Source: Actinomycetota bacterium
GTDB taxonomy: Bacteria; Actinomycetota; Thermoleophilia; Gaiellales; Gaiellaceae
Direction: 5' to 3'
Assembly (NCBI GenBank): GCA_004366385.1
Contig: SIRU01000015.1
Span: 45,516 to 109,515, forward strand
Length of the DNA: 64,000 nt
The first letter of the stretch is position 1. Each line of letters begins with the position of its first letter. A program made the position numbers and the translations under genes. Of the stretch, positions 57,047-64,000 are shown in pieces. The notes below the pieces were generated by a model, which was given only the letters and a program-made list of their open reading frames with translations, had not been told where the DNA came from and did not search any database.

Positions 57047-57847
57047 TCAGGCCGGCGCGCGCAGCGGGCGGGCGGCCGCGAGCACCGCGAACGAGCCGGC
57101 GGCGACGAGCACGATCGTGCCGCCCGGTGGGAGGTCGGCGTAGTACGAGATCGTGAGACCCGCGAGCGCCGAGCCGAGCCCGATCGCCATCGAGAGCAGC
57201 AGGGTCGAACGCATGCTCCAGGCGACGCGGCCCGCAGCGATCACGGGGAGCACCATGAGCGCCGCCACGAGCAGGATCCCGACGACCCGCATCGAGAGCG
57301 CCACCGTGACCGCGGCGAGCACGGCGACCGTGACGTTGAGACGCTCGATCGGCACCCCGGCGACGCGCGCGCCCTCCTCGTCCACGATCGCGCCGGCCAG
57401 CGCCCGGTAGAGGAGCCCGATCGTCGCGAGACCGATCGCGCCGAGGATCGCGATCAGCAGGAGGTCGCCGCGCGTGACGGTGAGGATCGAGCCGAACAGG
57501 TACTGGAAGAGGCCGACGTCGAGCGCGCCGGCGCTCGAGACGAGCACGACTCCGGCTGCGATCCCCGTGTAGAAGACGAGCGCGAGCGCCTGGTCGCCCG
57601 CGGTCCCGCCGCGGCTCCGCAGCGCCTCGATCGCGACGCCGCCGAGCACGGCGGCGACGAGCGCCGTCAGCACGGGCGAGACGTCGAGGAGGATCCCGGC
57701 CGCGACGCCGGCGAAGGCGACGTGGCCGATCCCGTCCCCGATCAGCGACTGGCGGCGCTGGACGAGGAAGAAGCCGACCGCCGGCGCCAGCACTCCCACG
57801 ATCGCGCCCGCGGCGAGCGCGAGTCGCATGAACTCGAGCTCAAGCAT
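57047..57847 (-). CDS. znuB: zinc ABC transporter permease (ZnuB-like)
   Basis: 266 residues, about seven to eight membrane helices of the ABC-3 metal-permease family; FFLVQRRQSLIGDGIGHVAF near the N-terminus is the family's coupling-helix region. Forms the membrane channel for the ATPase at 57840. Overlaps that gene by eight bases. Confidence 0.93.
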   Translation of the reverse strand: MLELEFMRLALAAGAIVGVLAPAVGFFLVQRRQSLIGDGIGHVAFAGVAAGILLDVSPVLTALVAAVLGGVAIEALRSRGGTAGDQALALVFYTGIAAGVVLVSSAGALDVGLFQYLFGSILTVTRGDLLLIAILGAIGLATIGLLYRALAGAIVDEEGARVAGVPIERLNVTVAVLAAVTVALSMRVVGILLVAALMVLPVIAAGRVAWSMRSTLLLSMAIGLGSALAGLTISYYADLPPGGTIVLVAAGSFAVLAAARPLRAPA

Positions 57848-58559
57848 GGGCGTGCGAGGGGTCGTGCCACACGTGTGGGAGCTCGCGGGGCGGGCCGTCG
57901 AAGACGATGCCGCGCCGCACGAGCACGAGCCGCTGGACGAAGCGCTCCACGGCGCCGAACTCGTGCGAGACGTAGAGGATGGTCACGCCGAGCTCCGAGT
58001 GCAGCCGGTCGAGGAGCGCCGCGAGCGACTCCTGCGACTCCACGTCCACGCCTGTGGTGGGCTCGTCGAGCACGAGGACGGACGGCTCGCCCGCGAGCGC
58101 CTTCGCGATGAACGCGCGCTGCTGCATTCCTCCGGAGAGCGTCCTGAGCGGCGCGTCCGCGACCTCCTCGAGCCCGACGCGCGCGATCGCCTCGGCCACG
58201 AGCTCGCGGTCGCGCCGGCGCAGCGGCCCGACGAGGCCGGCGCAAGCGAGCCTCCCCGCCGCGACCACCTCTCGCACCGTCGCCGGCGCGTCGCCGCCGA
58301 GCTCGGCGCGCTGCGCGAGATACCCGAGCGTGCGGCGGCGCGAGAACCGGTGCGCCGGCTCGCCGTACAGGAGCGCCGTGCCGCTCGCCGGACGCTCGAG
58401 GCCGAGGACGATGCGGACGAGCGTCGTCTTGCCGCCGCCGTTCGGCCCGGCGATCGCCACGAACTCGCCCTCGCGCACCTCGAGGCTCACGTCCTCGAGG
58501 ACGCGGCGCCCCGGCGCGTAGCCGAAGTCGACGTGCTCGAGCGCCACCGCCGGGATCAC
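57840..58559 (-). CDS. znuC: zinc ABC transporter ATP-binding protein (ZnuC-like)
   Basis: 239 residues. Walker A GPNGGGKTTL, signature LSGGMQQR, Walker B VLVLDEPTTGVD, H-loop YVSHEFG. I chose the GTG at 58559 because it overlaps the znuA stop as GTGA; a GTG two codons earlier is possible. Middle gene of znuABC. Confidence 0.93.
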   Translation of the reverse strand: MIPAVALEHVDFGYAPGRRVLEDVSLEVREGEFVAIAGPNGGGKTTLVRIVLGLERPASGTALLYGEPAHRFSRRRTLGYLAQRAELGGDAPATVREVVAAGRLACAGLVGPLRRRDRELVAEAIARVGLEEVADAPLRTLSGGMQQRAFIAKALAGEPSVLVLDEPTTGVDVESQESLAALLDRLHSELGVTILYVSHEFGAVERFVQRLVLVRRGIVFDGPPRELPHVWHDPSHAHA

Positions 58560-59407
58560 GTGCACCCGAGCGCCCCCCGAAGCGTCTCGAGGTTGTCGCG
58601 CATGACCGAGCGGTAGTCGTCGCCCGCAGCGAGCGCATCTGCGGAGAGACCCTCGAGCGGGTCGAGCGCAGCGGTCACGGCCCCCGCCTCGCGCGCGACC
58701 GTCTCCGCGAGTCGCGGAGAGACGAGCGTCTCGAAGAAGACGGTGGTCGCGCCGTGCTCGCGCACCTCCTCGACGAGGGCCTCGAGCGCGCGCGGGCTCG
58801 GCTCGGCCTCGGGCGAGATGCCCGAGAGCGCGATCTGCTCGAGGTCGTACGCGGCGGCCAGATAGGCGAACGCGGCGTGGCTGGTCACGATCTCGTGCCG
58901 CTCGCAGTCCGCGAGCCCGGCGCGGAAGTCGGCGTCGAGCGCCTCGAGCTCGCGGACGAGCCCGTCGGCGGCCGCCGGGTCGCCGAGCGCCTCTCCGATC
59001 CGGCGCGCCAGCTCCGCGAAGCGACTCGGGTCGAGCCAGACGTGCGGGTCGCGGCCGGCTCCGCCCTCTGCTTCGAGCAGGGTCTGGCCAGCGAGGAGGT
59101 CGACGGCGTTCTCGCGGCCCTCGACCGCGTCCTCGAGCGCCGGCATGAAGCCCGCGCCGAGGTAGAGGACGACGTCCGCCTCGCGCACGCGCTGGACGTC
59201 TCGCGCGCTCAGCTCCAGATCGTGCGGCTCAGAGCCGGCGGGCGTGAGGTTCACGACCTCGAGGCCCTCGCCTCCGATGCGCTCCGCGGCCCACGCGAGG
59301 GGGTAGAACGCCGCGACGACGGTCGTCCGCTCGGAGGACGCGCTCTCGCCGCCGCGACACCCGGCGAGCAGGACGGCGAGACAGGCGAGGACGAGGGCGC
59401 GCGCCAT
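58556..59407 (-). CDS. znuA: zinc ABC transporter substrate-binding lipoprotein (ZnuA-like)
   Basis: 283 residues. Lipobox LLAGC at the end of a short signal peptide anchors it outside the membrane. Metal-binding His residues are in SEPHDLEL, GRDPHVWLDPS and TSHAAFAYL, with an acidic partner late in the chain, as in cluster A-I proteins for Zn or Mn. The His-rich loop of E. coli ZnuA is missing. Zinc is favoured by the adjacent Zur-type repressor. ATG start seven bases after TACCGT. Confidence 0.92.
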   Translation of the reverse strand: MARALVLACLAVLLAGCRGGESASSERTTVVAAFYPLAWAAERIGGEGLEVVNLTPAGSEPHDLELSARDVQRVREADVVLYLGAGFMPALEDAVEGRENAVDLLAGQTLLEAEGGAGRDPHVWLDPSRFAELARRIGEALGDPAAADGLVRELEALDADFRAGLADCERHEIVTSHAAFAYLAAAYDLEQIALSGISPEAEPSPRALEALVEEVREHGATTVFFETLVSPRLAETVAREAGAVTAALDPLEGLSADALAAGDDYRSVMRDNLETLRGALGCT

Positions 59408-59426
59408 GTCAGGAACGGTACCAGCC

Positions 59427-59448
59427 GATGAGAACGGGTATCATTATC
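59427..59448. promoter_or_regulatory. candidate Zur box between znuA and zur
   Basis: GATGAGAACG and TATCATTATC face each other in an imperfect inverted repeat, the TATCATTATC half being close to actinobacterial Zur sites (TGATAATNATTATCA-type). It lies in the 46-bp divergent gap and overlaps likely -10 regions of both genes, ideal for zinc-dependent repression. Confidence 0.6.
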
Positions 59449-59453
59449 GCTCG

Positions 59454-59903
59454 ATGGTCCACGCGGAGACATGGGCCGAGCTCGCGCTCGAGCGCCTGCG
59501 ACGCGAGAGCGGACGGAGCGGGACTGCGCGACGCGAGGTCGTCGAGCTCCTCGGCCGTCACGACTGCTGCGTCTCCGCGCTCGAGCTCCACGACGCGCTG
59601 CGAGCACGCGGCTCCCGCGTCGGCATCGCGAGCGTCTACCGCACGCTCGAGGGCCTCGACCGGAGCGGCTTGGTCGAGCGCGTCGACCTCGGGGACGGGA
59701 TCGCGCGCTTCGAGCCCGCCCGCGGCGACGAGCACCATCACCACCACTTTCTCTGCGACGACTGCGGGAAGGTGGAGCCGTTCGCCGACCCCGCGCTCGA
59801 GGCTGCGCTCGAGCGGCTGGCGGGAGGCAGCGGGTTCGCTGTCGACGCGCACGACGTGGTTCTCCGAGGCGCGTGCGGCGACTGCCGCGCGCCTGTCACC
59901 TGA
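59454..59903 (+). CDS. zur: Fur-family repressor, Zur-like
   Basis: 149 residues. Winged helix (VSALELHDALRARGSRVGIA, VYRTLEGLDRSGLVERV), a His-rich metal site HHHHHFLCDDCGKVE and a C-terminal CGDC, giving the structural zinc Cys pairs of Fur/Zur proteins. Divergent from znuABC with a Zur-like box between, so zinc-responsive repression is the best guess. The exact metal is not proven by sequence. Confidence 0.88.
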   Translation: MVHAETWAELALERLRRESGRSGTARREVVELLGRHDCCVSALELHDALRARGSRVGIASVYRTLEGLDRSGLVERVDLGDGIARFEPARGDEHHHHHFLCDDCGKVEPFADPALEAALERLAGGSGFAVDAHDVVLRGACGDCRAPVT

Positions 59904-59923
59904 CTCGTTCGGGATTTGTTTGG

Positions 59924-59941
59924 GATCCCCCGGACGGGATC
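59924..59941. terminator. hairpin downstream of zur
   Basis: GATCCC and GGGATC enclose CCGGAC, in the 96-base gap between zur and the pilin gene. No T-run follows. I examined the gap for a c-di-GMP (GEMM) riboswitch, given the pilin downstream, and did not find its conserved core. Confidence 0.3.
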
Positions 59942-59999
59942 AAGCGCGCGCGCCCGCGGCCGATGAACCGGGCGTAGGTACTGCGGAAAGGACTGAATC

Positions 60000-60386
60000 A
60001 TGCGGCGTGTGCGGCTCCACGAGGGGAGCGACGGCCAAGGCCTGATCGAGGTCGTGGGCGTGGTCGGCACCTTCGTGGTGCTCCTCGCGGTCGGCCTCCC
60101 CTCGTACTTCGGCTTCCAGGACGGCAAGGCGGATCGCGCGGCGAAGGATCGCCTGCTCGCCGCCGTCCCCGCCGTCGAGACCTACAAGGCGCAGCGAGGC
60201 TCGTATGCGGGCCTCGACACGGTGAAGCTCAAGCGGATCGACCCGCGCGTCTCCACCACGCTCGTCGTCGCCTCGGCGAAGCGCGGGCGGTACTGCCTCA
60301 CGGACACGGTGCGCGGGCGTTCGTGGAGCGTCGCAGGCCCGACGGGCGACAAGCCGACGTTCAGCCTGGGCGGCTGCCCTCGCTGA
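60000..60386 (+). CDS. type IV pilin-like protein
   Basis: 128 residues. Short basic leader, prepilin peptidase site G then QGLIEVVGVV with Glu at +5, and a hydrophobic helix (VVGTFVVLLAVGLPSYFGFQ). The globular part (AVETYKAQRGSYAGLDTVKL) has two cysteines near the C-terminus that could form the pilin disulfide loop. No pilus assembly genes are in the window, so it is an orphan. Its 3' end overlaps the large kinase-fusion gene by 26 bp on the other strand. Confidence 0.8.
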   Translation: MRRVRLHEGSDGQGLIEVVGVVGTFVVLLAVGLPSYFGFQDGKADRAAKDRLLAAVPAVETYKAQRGSYAGLDTVKLKRIDPRVSTTLVVASAKRGRYCLTDTVRGRSWSVAGPTGDKPTFSLGGCPR

Positions 60387-63300
60387 GGCCCTCGGCGACC
60401 GATTCGGCGTCGGATACCTCGAGCGCGTACGCGACTGCCTCGTCGAGCGACATCGCGGCGCCCTCGGCGAAGGCAGCGTTCCAAGCGTCCTCTCCGACCG
60501 CCGACCGGCCGTCGCGATCGATACGCCAACTCAGGTCCGGGTCGCTTCCCGCAGCGGTTGCGCTCAACGCGCTCGACCGTCGCCCGGGGCTGGCCGCCCC
60601 GAGAAGGCGGGCTGCTCGGAGAGCGTCGCCATTCCGAAGATGGGCATGAGCGATGTCCTCGAGCCCGGAAGCAGTGTGCGCCGGGCCGAGCACCTCGAGC
60701 GACCGCGAGAGCGTTTCACGAAGCAAGACGAGCGCGCCGTCGACCTCGCCCATGCCCAGCATCGCGCCCGCGAGGTCACCTGTCGCCATGAGGCCAACCG
60801 GCCCGTCCGGGTCGCCGGTGAGCGAGAGCGCCTCCTCGGAGAGCTCGCGCGCGCGGACGAAGTCCTTCGTGCTCAGGCAGACCATCGCCAGGTTCAGTGC
60901 CGCCAGCGCACCGATCTCCCGCTCGCCGATCTGTGCCGCCAGCTGCCGGCTCTCTTCGAGCAACGCCACCGCAGCGTCGACCTCGTCGACGAGATCGAGG
61001 CCGAGGTCGCTCAGCGCGAGAGCCACCCCGCGCTCGTCGCCCGAGAGCCGTGCCAAGGCAAGCCGCTCCTCGTCGACCTGGCGCGCCGTCGCCAAGTCAC
61101 CCAGGTGATACGCACAGATTCCGAGCGCGTACAGCGCCTTCAACCGAGAGCTCGGTGCCAGGGTGTCGTCCGCCCTCCTCAACGCGTGCTCGAGAGCACG
61201 ACGACCTTCGAGGACGAGGCCTCCAACCTCCCAGAAGCGGAACAGCGAGCCGACGAGACGAAGCTCACGTGCCGGGTTCTGCCGATCGGCGAGAAATGCG
61301 ATCGCAGCCCGCAAGTTGTCGGTCTCGGCCAGCAACGTCGGCATCGCGGTCTCGTCGTGCGCGCCGACAGGCGGCGGCTCCAGTTGCTCGGCGAGCGCGA
61401 GGAAGTAATCGGCGTGCGCGTCGCACGCATCGCCGCCCCCGCTGCCCTGGAGCCGCTCGCGCGCGTACTCGCGGATCGTCTCGAGCATCCAGAAGCGGCC
61501 GTCGGTGTAGCGGAGCAGGCTCTTGTCGACGAGGGACTCGAGGGCGTCGAGCTCGGCGTGGCACACCTCCTCGGCCGCCTCGAGCGTGCACCCGCCGGCG
61601 AACACGGCCAGCCGCGCGAAGAGCTGCTGCTCGGCGGGCGCGAGCAGGTCGAACGACCACTCGATCGTCGCGCGCAGCGTCTGCTGGCGCGGGTCGGCGT
61701 CGCGGCCGCCACGGAGGAGGTCGAGGCGTGACGACAGCCGCTCTGCCAGCTGCTCGGGAGAGAGCACGCGCATGCGCGCGGCGGCCAGCTCGATCGCGAG
61801 CGGGAGGCCCTCGAGGCGCATGCACAGCTCGGCGATCGTGTCCGACGGCTCGACGCCGGCGCGCTCGCAGAAGAGCGCGACGCCTTCGCCCTCCGCGAGC
61901 GAGGGCAGGTCGTAGGTGACCTCGCCCTGCGTGCGCAGGCGCTCGCGGCTCGTCAACAGGAGCGTCAGCCCGGGGCACGAGGACGCGAGCCGCGACAGGT
62001 CGGGTGTTGCATCCAGGAGGTGCTCCAGGTTGTCGAGCAGGATCAGCATCCGTCGGTCTGCCACGTACGCGGCAAGCGTCTCGAGCGCGCTCCGGCCGGC
62101 CTCCTCGCGCACCGACAGGCTCTGCGCGATCGTCGGCAGCACGAGCGACGGATCGCGCAAGGGCGCGAGGAAGCAGCCGAAGACACCGTCCTCGTAGTCG
62201 CCGAAGCGCTCCTCGCGGGCGCGGCGCGCGAGCTCGAGCGCGAAGCGCGTCTTCCCCTGCCCGCCGGGGCCGGTTACCGTCAGCAGCCGGGCACCCCGGA
62301 GGAGCTCGTCCGCGTCGAGCAGCTCGCGGTCGCGCCCGAGGAAGGTCGAGGCGGGCGTCGGCAGGTTCGTGTTCGCGATCGTCTTCAGCGGCGGGAACGA
62401 GCCGTCGCCCGACTGGAACAGCGTCACGGGGCCGTCGAAGTCCTTCAGCCTATGCGCCCCCAGCGAGACGAGAGACAACGCTTGTGGCTCTGAGCCACTT
62501 GGCTCCGTCAGCCTCGCTTCGGTCGCGTCCGAGACGAGCACCTGTCCGCCGTGACCGGTCGCGGCGATGCGCGCGGCGCGGTGGACGTCCTGGCCGACGT
62601 AGCCCTCGCTCGTCACGTGCGGAGTGCCCGTGTGGAGGCCGACGCGGACGCGGATCGGACTGGAGGCGAGCTCGCGCGTCATGAGCTCTGCGGCGGCGAG
62701 CGCGCCGTCCGCGCTCGCGAAAGCGAAGAAGAATGCGTCGCCCTGAGTGTCCACCTCGACGCCTCCGTGCGCGTCGCACGCGGCGCGGATCGTCTCGCGA
62801 TGCTCGGCGAGCGCGGCGGCATACGACTCGTCCCCGAGCCGGTGCAGGAGACGCGTGGAGCCTTCGACATCGGTGAAGAGAAACGTGACCGTGCCCGCCG
62901 GGAGCGGCCGCGGCTCGGGCGCGGCGGCGACGCCCGGTACCGGCTCGCGGCGACCGTCCACCGCGCGCCGAGCGGCCTCGGCCAGCGCTCCCGCCGACCC
63001 GAAGCGCGCGTCGGGCGCCTTCGCGAGCGCTCTCCGCACCACGCCGTCGAGGCCGGGGGGCAGCTCCGGCACGAGCAGGCTCGGCTCCGGAGGCTCGTCG
63101 TGGAGGTGAGCCCAGAGCGTCGTCAGCGAGCTCCCACGGATGAACGGGGCGCGCCCCGTGAGGCACTCGTAGAGCAGGCAGCCGACGGCGTAGACGTCCG
63201 TGCGGTGGTCGACCGGCTCGCCGCGGATCTGCTCGGGCGACGCGTAGCCGACCGTGCCGACCATCTCCCCCGCCGCCGCGTCGCCTCCCGAGAACGCGAC

Positions 63301-63789
63301 CCGGGCGACGCCGAAGTCGGCGACGTAGGCGCACTCGTCGTCGTACAGGTGGCCGAGCAGCACGTTCTGGGGCTTGATGTCACGGTGGACGAGACCGTGC
63401 GCGTGCGCGGCGTCGAGCGCCGAGGCGACCTGCTCGATCAGCGCGACCGCTCGCGTCGGGCTCAGCCTGCCCTGCTCGCGAAGCAGCGCGCCGAGGTCGG
63501 ACTGCTCGAGCCGCATCGCGACGTAGGCGAAGCTCTCGTGCTCGCCCGCGTCGTACACGGGGAGGATGTGGCGGTGCGCGACCGCCGCCGCGAGACGGGC
63601 CTCGCTCTCGAACTCCGCCTGCGCCTCGCCGTCCCAGCCGGCCGCCGCGATCAGCTTGAGCGCGACCGGCTCCGAACGGTCGGGGTGGGTCGCGCGGTAC
63701 ACGACGGCCATGCCGCCGCGGCCGAGTACGCACTCGATCGTGTAGCCGGCGATCGACGTGCCGGGGCGGGCGGCGGCCGCGAGCGTCAT
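60361..63789 (-). CDS. Ser/Thr protein kinase - class III cyclase - STAND ATPase - TPR fusion
   Basis: 1142 residues. Order: PASTA-less Hanks kinase (GRGGMAVVY, Lys45, HRDIKPQN with Asp137, DFG Asp158), class III nucleotide cyclase domain (about 297-465: FLFTDVEGST Asp307, DTQGDAFF Asp351), STAND/NB-ARC-type ATPase (P-loop TGPGGQGKT 506-514, Walker B LILLDNLEHL), then winged-helix and TPR-like repeats to the end. In the cyclase the adenine-selecting Lys is Asp (VDTQGD) and the transition-state Asn is His (QDVHRAAR), so catalysis is uncertain. No membrane helix. The upstream gene overlaps its start by one base (TGATG). Confidence 0.9.
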   Translation of the reverse strand: MTLAAAARPGTSIAGYTIECVLGRGGMAVVYRATHPDRSEPVALKLIAAAGWDGEAQAEFESEARLAAAVAHRHILPVYDAGEHESFAYVAMRLEQSDLGALLREQGRLSPTRAVALIEQVASALDAAHAHGLVHRDIKPQNVLLGHLYDDECAYVADFGVARVAFSGGDAAAGEMVGTVGYASPEQIRGEPVDHRTDVYAVGCLLYECLTGRAPFIRGSSLTTLWAHLHDEPPEPSLLVPELPPGLDGVVRRALAKAPDARFGSAGALAEAARRAVDGRREPVPGVAAAPEPRPLPAGTVTFLFTDVEGSTRLLHRLGDESYAAALAEHRETIRAACDAHGGVEVDTQGDAFFFAFASADGALAAAELMTRELASSPIRVRVGLHTGTPHVTSEGYVGQDVHRAARIAATGHGGQVLVSDATEARLTEPSGSEPQALSLVSLGAHRLKDFDGPVTLFQSGDGSFPPLKTIANTNLPTPASTFLGRDRELLDADELLRGARLLTVTGPGGQGKTRFALELARRAREERFGDYEDGVFGCFLAPLRDPSLVLPTIAQSLSVREEAGRSALETLAAYVADRRMLILLDNLEHLLDATPDLSRLASSCPGLTLLLTSRERLRTQGEVTYDLPSLAEGEGVALFCERAGVEPSDTIAELCMRLEGLPLAIELAAARMRVLSPEQLAERLSSRLDLLRGGRDADPRQQTLRATIEWSFDLLAPAEQQLFARLAVFAGGCTLEAAEEVCHAELDALESLVDKSLLRYTDGRFWMLETIREYARERLQGSGGGDACDAHADYFLALAEQLEPPPVGAHDETAMPTLLAETDNLRAAIAFLADRQNPARELRLVGSLFRFWEVGGLVLEGRRALEHALRRADDTLAPSSRLKALYALGICAYHLGDLATARQVDEERLALARLSGDERGVALALSDLGLDLVDEVDAAVALLEESRQLAAQIGEREIGALAALNLAMVCLSTKDFVRARELSEEALSLTGDPDGPVGLMATGDLAGAMLGMGEVDGALVLLRETLSRSLEVLGPAHTASGLEDIAHAHLRNGDALRAARLLGAASPGRRSSALSATAAGSDPDLSWRIDRDGRSAVGEDAWNAAFAEGAAMSLDEAVAYALEVSDAESVAEGLSEGSRPG
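62484..62498. repeat. palindrome family A, copy 3 (inside the kinase-cyclase gene)
   Basis: GTGGCTCTGAGCCAC, the reverse complement of the cores at 1709 and 53010. Here it is in coding sequence, giving part of SGSEPQA in the loop after the cyclase core, a region that varies in length among relatives. Confidence 0.65.
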
Positions 63790-64000
63790 CAGGCGGCGAC
63801 GGTCACCGACCAGCGGTAGAGCGTGACCTTCTCCGGTGGCGAGAGCCCGCCCGGCCGCAGCCCGCGGCGCAGGAAGAGCACCGGCGCAGCCGCCCCGCGC
63901 GCGAGCTCGAGCCGCGTCGCGCCGAGGCCTTCGCTCGACCAGCGCTCGGACAGCCCCGCGACGACGAGCCCCGCGTCGGCGACACCCTCGAGCAGCCCCG
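63789..64000 (-). CDS. C-terminal end of an uncharacterised protein (partial)
   Basis: The last 69 or so codons of a gene whose start lies beyond the window. The tail contains GLVVAGLSERWSSEGLGATR, LELARGAAAPVLFLRRGLRP and a final TLYRWSVTV. I do not recognise a named domain. The stop overlaps the ATG of the kinase fusion (TGATG), so the two form an operon and may act in one signalling system. Confidence 0.7.
   Translation of the reverse strand, partial: GLLEGVADAGLVVAGLSERWSSEGLGATRLELARGAAAPVLFLRRGLRPGGLSPPEKVTLYRWSVTVAA

Noticed and set aside
59904..59999. c-di-GMP (GEMM) riboswitch before the pilin gene
   Set aside because: Only a short GATCCC/GGGATC hairpin is present; the conserved riboswitch core is missing.

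Overview
This 64 kb window is very GC-rich and densely coded. It looks like a chromosome segment of a deep-branching actinomycete, most likely class Thermoleophilia (Gaiellales or Solirubrobacterales). That placement is inferred from four things: the secE-nusG / rpoBC / str-S10-spc-alpha gene content, the actinobacterial domain styles, the frequent GTG and TTG starts, and several lineage-typical uncharacterised proteins. No rRNA, phage, insertion sequence or CRISPR array was seen.

Layout. Positions 1-16 kb hold mixed housekeeping genes: a TetR regulator divergent from an AMACR-like CoA transferase, a HAD phosphatase, tRNA-Pro(CGG), a 58-residue HTH-like protein, Ku, a long-chain acyl-CoA ligase, a Cys-rich copper-storage-like protein, an NlpC/P60 endopeptidase, a PBP4-type carboxypeptidase, NAD-dependent DNA ligase, a Gph-like phosphatase, truA, a cytochrome P450, a secreted-type PKD/FN3 protein with a doubtful N-terminus, a kelch protein and an NfeD-like protein. 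Positions 16.7-37.3 kb are one uninterrupted minus-strand block, read rpsL-rpsG-fusA-tuf-S10-spc-secY-adk-map-infA-rpmJ-rpsM-rpsK-rpsD-rpoA-rplQ. It is tightly packed with TGATG, GTGA and TAGTG overlaps. Positions 37.4-43.2 kb interrupt the usual rpoC-rpsL linkage with three GGDEF proteins (one apparently catalytic, two degenerate), an RskA-like membrane protein and a large secreted protein. Positions 43.3-55.4 kb carry tRNA-Met-rpmG-secE-nusG-rplK-rplA-rplJ-rplL-rpoB-rpoC. Positions 55.4-64 kb hold an ATP-grasp enzyme, thymidine kinase, a znuABC/zur zinc module, an orphan pilin and a kinase-cyclase-ATPase-TPR fusion.

How it fits together. The core is the translation/transcription superlocus (ribosomal proteins, RNAP alpha/beta/beta', EF-G, EF-Tu, IF-1, NusG, SecY/SecE, Adk, Map). 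Many accessory genes appear leaderless: a TANNNT hexamer sits 6-9 nt before the start codon. Ribosomal genes rely more on Shine-Dalgarno sites and overlap coupling.

Most unusual signals: (1) several families of short intergenic palindromes, one of which repeatedly abuts or forms the stop codons of rpsD, tuf, fusA and rplQ and also lies between rpoB and rpoC; (2) acidic Ala/Glu/Pro-rich extensions on S17, S3, S5, L10, L15 and L22, including an N-terminal extension of about 135 residues on S17; (3) a beta' insertion of about 280 residues; (4) a GGDEF protein with a dead active site but a retained c-di-GMP I-site.
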